64,000 bases of DNA from Dendrolimus kikuchii. Taxonomy: Eukaryota; Arthropoda; Insecta; Lepidoptera; Lasiocampidae. The first letter of the stretch is position 1. Each line of letters opens with the position of its first letter. The position numbers were made by a program, and so were the translations under genes. The DNA is taken from assembly GCA_019925095.2 (NCBI GenBank), contig CM034407.1, forward strand, positions 17,676,710-17,740,709, in the 5' to 3' direction. The notes beneath the pieces were generated by a model. The model saw nothing but the letters and a program-made list of their open reading frames with translations, made no database searches and was not told where the DNA came from. Below, in pieces: positions 57,293 through 64,000 of this stretch.

Positions 57293-58790
57293 GTTTCTGT
57301 CTTCAAAAGTCACAGCAGAGATCTAACATACACACATCACTGCACTTTCTAAAACGTATTATCACTTTCGATGCATCACCTATTCACAAAACGTTTGGTA
57401 CTGTTATAAAACCTGGTACACAAGATGGTAATTTGTTAACATAGTGTTTTACGTGATGTGATTACAAACAGTTTGGTAATTTTGTTTGTAGAATATCAAA
57501 ACTATAACGATCAATACCGGTTAGTAACATAGCTGAACTGTATTATAGCTTTACGTATAATGACACTTCATGTACCCCATAGATTACAACATTAGCGATT
57601 ATAGAAGGAATGTATATATGTATGAAAATGTTGCAACTGTCAAAGTGTTATGTATTTTTAACAAGAAAAAAATAAAGGCCAATACAAAGCTCTAGCCATA
57701 ATCGAAATTGCAGAACAAAACGACATAGAGACAAAACACTACCATTTATCACATACATATGTATACTATTATACAATAGAATAATAACAGCCTGTAAACG
57801 TCCCAGTGCTAGGCTCGGACTTCTTATTTTTAAAGGGGAATGTACGAGTATGCCTGTCACGCTTGTCTAAGGCGTTTAGCAGGTTTGACTCATCGGTTAT
57901 CTCGATGTGCAGATTTCAATACACTGTTTTCTTTCACCCTTAGTACGTGGTAATTGTAACAATATCCACATTAAGCCAGAAAACTGCCTCAGTGGTGTAT
58001 GCTGCTATTATATTACTACTGTTGTATATATGTAACTACTTTTTATATGAACCTCAAAATAGACAGTGTGAACGCGTCATGATTACAACATCTAAAGTAG
58101 CGCGAATATGTATAAACAAGCTAACGAATTTGTATTACCACTATAACATACCAAAGTGCCCATTGTTCAAAACTAGCCCATAATTTCTTACAATGTACAA
58201 AAAAATGTTTTCCACGTTATATTTTGTAAACTCGCTGTTAAACAATTACATTTCAAAACAATGCTAATTATAATGATATATTATAACAACAATAATTATA
58301 TTATAATCCTGATATAACACGTTACGTAATTATATAATTACGCGTAGTGTCCACAATGTGTTCTCAGCCTAACGTTTCGCATAGCCCTGGGAATTGTTCA
58401 GAATATAATTAGCAATTGTAAAAGCAAAAATGTATTCGTTTCACACTTTTTTAAACATCGTGTGAAAGCGACTTTCGTTTAATTAGTCTATAACAAAATT
58501 TAGATGTTTATAAAGGTTAGTTGTTTTATGCTCTGAATGTTTTTGCAAAAATATTGAATCGCTAATATTCCCATCTGACTTCGTTCATGTTGAAAATATA
58601 AGAAAAATGATTATAATTAAATTTAGTCAGTTATTTTATTTATGAACAAAATTTAACGTTGTTGGTTAAATTTTATGTATAACACACATTGTATATCCCC
58701 AAGCTAAGCAAGTTACGCTATATTATGGGTTACATACAACGGACTACTCTGGATCCGATCCCAGACACTCAGACCCTAGTATGTAAATAT
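57293..58790. other. Upstream of Fe65 exon 1, nothing recognised
   Basis: Expected to hold the 5' UTR and promoter if exon 1 is the first exon. I see no CpG-rich block, clear TATA/initiator pair or additional exon. Confidence 0.4.
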
Positions 58791-58791
58791 T

Positions 58792-59106
58792 TTTTTTATT
58801 TTTTATTGCACGAGTTCAGCAGATAGGCAGACGGTCCACTTGATGGAAAGCGGTTACCATCGCCTATGGATATTTGCAACAGCAAAGTTGCTACAAATGC
58901 GCTGCTGCTTTCTTAAGGGAAACTGGAACCTGGTCACTAATGCCGGAACACAACTCAAGGTTGTTATGGCGACATACTTTAGGTCAAGGGTGGTAGCCAT
59001 CCAGTCGGGCAAATGCCCTACCACCTGGCTGTGGGTTGTTAAGTCGCCTCTTACGACAGGCCGCCTGGTTGCAGGAAATTGTATTCTTTCTCCGTTCCTG
59101 CACGGA
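58792..59106 (-). mobile_element. Family A copy, full length
   Basis: T run and TTGCACGAGTTCAGCAGATA to GTTCCTGCACGGATTA. Confidence 0.9.
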
Positions 59107-59395
59107 TTATGCCAAGAATCGAACCCGGAGACTGTTTTCTAGTAAATTAGGCCTTCAAAGGCTTAGCCCACTCAACCACAGAGGTCGTCGCCGCCGTAAT
59201 TGGAAATTTAATGATATTTCCGCAATGGCAATGTGCTTTTTAATTTTACAAAAACTTAGATAATACAGGAGCGAATTATCAAGTCAATTAAGACTGGTGT
59301 TGTATAGATATTTAACCGATGGTTAAAATAAAATAATCGCTAAAGCTTTATGGCTAAACAGCAATTATTTTAGTCTTACACAATAATGTATGTGC
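59107..59395. other. Flank segment with possible reversed tRNA-like piece
   Basis: CAAGAATCGAACCCGGAG reads as a reversed B box, and GGCTTAGCCCACTCAACC about 50 bp on as a reversed A-box region. A SINE head is plausible. Confidence 0.35.
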
Positions 59396-59407
59396 TAGAT
59401 TACTATA

Positions 59408-59523
59408 GTTATGAATGTCAAAGAGGCAAGTGAGGTGTGTAAGAATAAGCCTAAATGGCACTCTGTTGTTCGTGCCTACCCCGCAAGGGAACTGGCGTGA
59501 AGTTATGTATGTATGTATGTATG
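59408..59523 (+). mobile_element. RTE 3' end, 116 bp, 12 bp TSD
   Basis: TAGATTACTATA at 59396-59407 and 59524-59535. Confidence 0.92.
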
Positions 59524-59611
59524 TAGATTACTATATTTTAGACTGTAACCTGTTGTCCATGTACGCTATTTGTATTTTCTAGTTTAGATAGATAATTTAA
59601 GAATTTCCTTT

Positions 59612-59745
59612 AAGTCAGGTGGCCTGGAAGAGATTTATTTTAGTGGTAATGCCGCCTTTTGTTTTATCAAGTAACTATTGTCTTGTTGTGCATTTTTGTA
59701 TTTTTTTGTTTTGGTGAACAATAAAGTGTTGTCTATCTCTATTGT
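59612..59745 (+). mobile_element. Family W LINE tail
   Basis: GTCAGGTGGCCTGGAAGAGA to GAACAATAAAGTGTTGTCTA. Confidence 0.7.
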
Positions 59746-60045
59746 ATTTTAACCACCGCGCGTCGGTTAAACGTCTATGCACACCAGCCTTAGATACTTT
59801 TTATCATCATACAAAACTTTGCAGCCTACTAGACTTTTTACGACCATAGACACTTATGAGGTCACAAATATGTACAAGTAAAAGAAGTCAAATGGGGCAA
59901 TCATAATTGTTTAAAAAGTAATTAGAATTATTCCTATCATGACATTTTAAAAGATGTTAATAATAATATCTTAGAAATATGTTTGTATGTATTTAATTTA
60001 TATAGTAGTTTAAGTATATGTATTCAATTAATAAATCAGTCTGTT

Positions 60046-60360
60046 TTTTTTTTTTATTGCAGGAGTTCAGCAGACAGGCAGACGGCCCAATAGATGGAAA
60101 GCGGTTACCATCGCCTATAGACATTTGCAACACCAAAGGTGCTACAAACGCGCTGCTGCTCTCTTAAGGGAGACTGGAACCTGATCACTAATGCCGGAAC
60201 ACAACTCAAGGTTGTTATGGCGACATACTGTAGACCAGGGGTGGTAGCCATCCAGTCAGGCAAATGCCCTACCACCTGGCTGTGGGTTGTTTTGTCGCCT
60301 CTTACGACAGGCCGCCCGGCCGCACGAAATTGTATTCTTTCTCCGTTCTTGCACGGATAA
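60046..60360 (-). mobile_element. Family A copy, full length
   Basis: T run and TTGCAGGAGTTCAGCAGACA to GTTCTTGCACGGATAAA. Confidence 0.9.
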
Positions 60361-60439
60361 AATATAGTATATATATTTATGTCCTATCTAATGCTCTGTA
60401 TGGTGCACCGCCTACTTCGCCAGATTAGTTTTAAATATT

Positions 60440-60578
60440 CTTTAAGTTAGGTGGCCTGGAAGAGATTGCTATGAGCGATATGAGCCGCCTTTTGTTTTTA
60501 CCATTACAATATTGTAATCGTACATTATTTGTAATTGTTTATTTGGTGAGCAATAAAGTGTTATCTATCTATCTATGT
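60440..60578 (+). mobile_element. Family W LINE tail with ATCT repeats
   Basis: GTTAGGTGGCCTGGAAGAGA to GTGAGCAATAAAGTGTTATC then TATCTATC. Confidence 0.75.
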
Positions 60579-60825
60579 TACTTTAACGCCTGTTCTAAGA
60601 TTGGACACAGTGTTGCCCGAGGTAATGATGCGACAGACTAACTGGCGAGATGAGATTCCGAGACCCAATCGGTTGGATCGGGAATCGTTTCTGCGTCTGC
60701 TACAAAGTTGGTCCAGAAATTAAATTAACCAAAGAACAAGGGCCCTTGATTAATAATTTTGGGACAACCTCGAGGAATGCAGGCAAGCCAAGTTGGCAAT
60801 GCCAATAGCCCATTACTCCAGGATG

Positions 60826-61145
60826 ATTCTAAAGCTCAGTTGATCCCTGCTGAGACCAGTTATTAGTGCAGCCCCTGGAAATGCCAACTTTAACAGGCAT
60901 TCTTTCAATATAGGTATCACTGAAAACTTCCTGTGCAGCGCTTGCCTGGAGGCAAAAGAAACAGCCGCGCATGTCTTGCTTGGATGCGGAGGGATGGCCC
61001 AATACAGGGCGAAGTATCTGGGCGCCCCAGGTAGCCTCCGAGAAGTGTTCGGTAACGGGAAAAAGTTGATAAAGTCTATATGTAGGAGCTGGGCTGGATG
61101 AAGTGTCATTCACCCTCGCACGCAATTTGCGGAAACCGCCCGCTT
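60826..61145 (+). pseudogene. C-terminal fragment of a jockey/R1-group LINE polyprotein
   Basis: The frame reads GNANFNRHSFNIGITENFLC, SACLEAKETAAHVLLGCGGM, AQYRAKYLGAPGSLREVFGN, and GKKLIKSICRSWAG before a stop. The Cys-x2-Cys ... His ... Cys block (CSACLE, AAHVLLGC) is the zinc-knuckle-like region after the RT/RNase H part of such LINEs. The 3' UTR is GC-rich and ends in an AAGAAGAAG-type tail near 61150. 5' truncated. Confidence 0.75.
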
Positions 61146-61342
61146 GCAGAAGAAGAAGAACGCCTATTCTTATAATGATGGCTAATTTATATTAAAATTT
61201 ATTATGACATCTGTCCGCATCCCTATTCTCTCATTTATATTAAGTTGTTTTTAAATCTACTCAACTTAGCAACTGAAGCACCACAACTTGTTTATTTTTT
61301 TTGTTTTTAAAAATAATAAAGGTCAAATTATATTATTAGTAC

Positions 61343-61877
61343 ATACATACATACATACATACATAACTTCACGCCAGTTCCCTTGCGGGGTAGGCACGAA
61401 CAACAGAGTGCCATTTAGGCTTATTCTTACACACCTCACTTGCCTCTTTGACATTCATAACTTGTCATGCACGCTCGTCTGTTCTTACGGCTCGTGACAT
61501 CACCTTCTGCTAGTACACGATCAATTTGATCATAGAAGGTGTGTCGTGGCCTTCCACGACTTCTGCATCCATCCACTTTTGCATTGTATATCTGTTTAGT
61601 CATTCTTTCATCATGCATTCTTTCCACATGCCCGAACCACCGGAGCATTCCTTTCCTTACCTTCACCCCGACACTCTCTTTCAGACCAACTCTCTTTCTT
61701 ACTTCGGTATTACGAACGCGGTCCGCGAGCGTCACTCCGCAGATTTTGCGCAGTGCTCGCATCTCGACCGCGTTTACTCTACTTTCATGCTCTCTCTTCC
61801 ATACCCAACTCTCGCATCCATACGTAAGCGTAGGTACCAGCACCGCGTTGTGTATGGCGACCTGGGCCTTCTTTCTA
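61343..61877 (-). mobile_element. Longest RTE 3' end, 535 bp, 14 bp TSD
   Basis: TATATTATTAGTAC at 61329-61342 and 61878-61891. The minus-strand frame covers [40 protein letters not shown] to AEGDV. A 2 bp loss near the C-terminus breaks the MTRVMN frame. Six CATA units form the tail. Confidence 0.92.
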
Positions 61878-61891
61878 TATATTATTAGTAC

Positions 61892-62634
61892 CCGTTGTAA
61901 ATCAATTAATTTAAAAGACACTCGACTCGATTGTAATAAATTAAAATCGTGAACACACATCGAAATAGTGATGCGCAAACGATGACCCAACACTCGTTTC
62001 ATCACCCGATATCGACACGCATGACAAAACCGAATAAATCAAAGATTTCGAATACTACTTGTCTAATTTTCGTTGTTGTAATAACACATATACAGTCGAT
62101 TTGTATCATATTTGGAGTATTTAGAGCTTGAAAATAATTCTTAGAAAATGAATGCAGGTATGTGTTTATTTCAAAATTGAATCTTACTGATAATATAGGG
62201 ACCGGTCATGTATCTTAAAACACACACTGAAGCATATTCATGCATTCTCTTTTATGGTTCAGCAGTGTACCTTTTGGAACTTATACGCAACCTGTCACAA
62301 TTCGTGGAAAGTCATGTGCCGGCTATAAGGTAAATACTCAGTTAATCCAAACAAACGATTATGTACAAATTCGTCTCACTTTTGACATTACCACTATAAT
62401 TAATGCATGAGGATTTTGTTAGACGCATAAATATAATTATACTGACTGTGTTTTACTTGTTAATATTTATGCGAATGTATTAAAAACAAATATTAACAAA
62501 GCTTTGGTTTTATGTAGGAAGTTACAAATCTCGATTAATACATATTAGTGTACTAACTGTACTCACTAGTACACTAGTCGGATTGTTTCAAACTTGACAG
62601 CATCTCTTAAATTCTACATCATAAGATTGTTCAT
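61892..62634. other. AT-rich flank, nothing recognised
   Basis: No exon or family recognised. Confidence 0.4.
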
Positions 62635-62971
62635 AGAAGGATTGACGTTCCCCATCAGGACTTGAAAATGGAGGTCGTGACATAGATACCCAAAAATATG
62701 CAGAAGTCGGCGGACATAGGCCTCATTAGCACGTAAATGTCGAGGCAATCCAACTGCTCGACACCACAAACCTAGTGCGACGACTCGCAAGAACTAAACC
62801 GTTTGGGTTAGTGTAGTGTACTGTAGTGTATAGTGAAAAATAAAAACAGTTCACCAGTGATGATTAGGACATGTGAACGCACCCTAACAGACAGTGACTA
62901 AATACAGTGCCAATGGACATATTCTTATATATTCTTTATTTAGTAGAATATTAGGTTAAACTTAAATTACT
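62635..62971 (+). repeat. Repeat Y copy 2
   Basis: Same order as 55940-56290 (AATCCAACTGCTCGACACCA, GTTAGTGTAGTGTACTGTAG, GATTAGGACATGTGAACGCA). Confidence 0.65.
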
Positions 62972-62974
62972 TAA

Positions 62975-63339
62975 ATACCGAAGTAAGAAAGAGAGTTGGT
63001 CTGAAAGAGAGTGTCCGGGTGAAGGTAAGGAAAGGAATGCTCCGGTGGTTCGGACATGTAGAAAGAATGCATGATGAAAGAATGAATAAACAGATATACA
63101 ATGCAAAAGTGGATGGATGCAGAAGTCGTGGAAGGCCACGACACACTTTCCATGATCAAATTGATCGTGTACTAGCAGAAGGTGATGTTAGGAGCCTTAA
63201 GAACAGACGAGTGTGCATGACAAGAGTTATGAATGTCAAAGAAGCAAGTGAGGTGTGTAAGAATAAGCCTAAATGGCGCTCTGTTGTTCGTGCCTACCCC
63301 GCAAGGGAACTGGCGTGAAGTTATGTATGTATGTATGTA
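62975..63339 (+). mobile_element. RTE 3' end, 365 bp
   Basis: Starts in the [13 protein letters not shown] region and ends with the TATG tail. A 99-codon open frame from [16 protein letters not shown] to AYPARELA is uninterrupted. TSD not clear. Confidence 0.9.
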
Positions 63340-64000
63340 GTATTAAGGTAAATTACCAGCCATAATACTCAAATTTGAAATCAATCAGTCATTTCTAACG
63401 TCGCGAAGAAAGAACAAACACAAAATGTCTTAGTTTTATATATTTATTGTGAATCAATTAAAACCGTACAAGGAATAATATTTATTTTCATTTATAATGG
63501 TTAAATTATTAATAGCAACACGAGACAAGTTTGTGCCATGTTGTAAAGGTCATGTTAAATTATTCTAAGATAGCTGGAGACGTTGCATTTAATTCTAATA
63601 TTATTTTATTGGCTTAATTTTTTTTATATTTAAGTAGCCAAGTTGCGACACTATTGAGCTACGTCCTTATCGTTTATACCAAGGCTTGAAAACGTTACCA
63701 ATTACCTTTAAAAATTTAGGTAATTACCGGTATTTTCGAAAAAGAGACTGCCATACCGTTACTTGGTAACTTTTATGATTTTAACGTTAACGTTAAAAAC
63801 TGTATGTATAACATTATACGTATCGGTAATTTTTACGTAATTTCAAGCGACGGCTTTATTTCTACTGCATGTTACCGACACAATCGACAAACACGACTCT
63901 AGATATTACGCGCGCTCTTGACAATGTTTGCGAGTGAAATAGAGCGACGATGGTAACAAAACATAGTTATAACGTTAAAATTACCGATAAAAATTGTATT
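63340..64000. other. AT-rich flank
   Basis: 63700-63990 has repeated GGTAATT and AACGTTAACGTTAA motifs in both orientations. No gene recognised. Confidence 0.4.

Noticed and set aside
2594..60360. Many 70-160 codon frames sharing words such as [18 protein letters not shown] or [14 protein letters not shown]
   Set aside because: All are translations of family A in one or other strand. They appear in both directions, start and stop with the repeat, and carry no conserved protein motif.
55940..62971. Repeat Y pair as the two LTRs of one provirus
   Set aside because: The interval contains Fe65 exon 1 and family A copies but no retroelement coding sequence, and the repeats differ at many positions.
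6060..63318. Frames ending [13 protein letters not shown] as host genes
   Set aside because: They are 5' truncated RTE 3' ends with TATG tails and target duplications. Antisense frames such as those with [17 protein letters not shown] are shadows.

Overview
This window is eukaryotic nuclear DNA, most likely from a butterfly or moth. The evidence is AT-rich sequence, GT-AG split exons, and very dense short mobile elements of types common in Lepidoptera: RTE fragments with TATG-repeat tails, Helitron-like ends, a mori-type mariner, polyA-tailed SINE-like repeats and many small terminal-inverted-repeat elements. I cannot name the species. Family identities come from recognising motifs, not from a search.

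One host gene is visible. It runs on the minus strand from about 57.3 kb down to 3.06 kb and continues past the left edge. Seven exons, each with AG/GT borders and matching phase, encode the first 332 residues of a Fe65 (APBB) homologue: an acidic, tyrosine-rich N-terminus containing YENPNY, a WW domain, and the first half of PTB1. Exon 1 has a start codon and 10 codons. It is followed by introns of 23.2, 13.4 and 14.8 kb, then a compact cluster (exons 4 to 7) within 2.7 kb. Fe65 proteins are adaptors that bind the cytoplasmic YENPxY tail of APP-family receptors.

Nearly everything else is intron or 5' flank filled with repeats. Family A (about 310 bp, polyA-tailed, SINE-like) has about 25 full or partial copies on both strands. 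RTE-type LINE 3' ends number about 20, several with intact target-site duplications (TSDs). There are three solo LTRs of one family, Helitron-like ends, a dead mariner (51.7-53.1 kb), a 388 bp PIF/Harbinger-like element with internal 96 bp tandem repeats, several foldback or MITE families, and LINE tails of other clades.

Layout: 1-3 kb, left flank/intron with self-nested MITEs; 3-5.8 kb, exons 7 to 4; 5.8-20.6 kb, intron 3; 20.6 kb, a 39 nt exon; 20.6-34 kb, intron 2; 34 kb, exon 2; 34.1-57.3 kb, intron 1, where the nested insertions are best resolved; 57.3-64 kb, upstream flank (or an intron, if a 5' noncoding exon lies further right).

I found no operon, CRISPR array, RNA gene or evident new multi-gene system. 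The notable points are an APP-like YENPNY motif inside Fe65 itself, Arg replacing the second signature Trp of the WW domain, a perfect inverted duplication that destroyed a mariner catalytic motif, and several insertions whose empty sites are preserved in related repeat copies in the same window.
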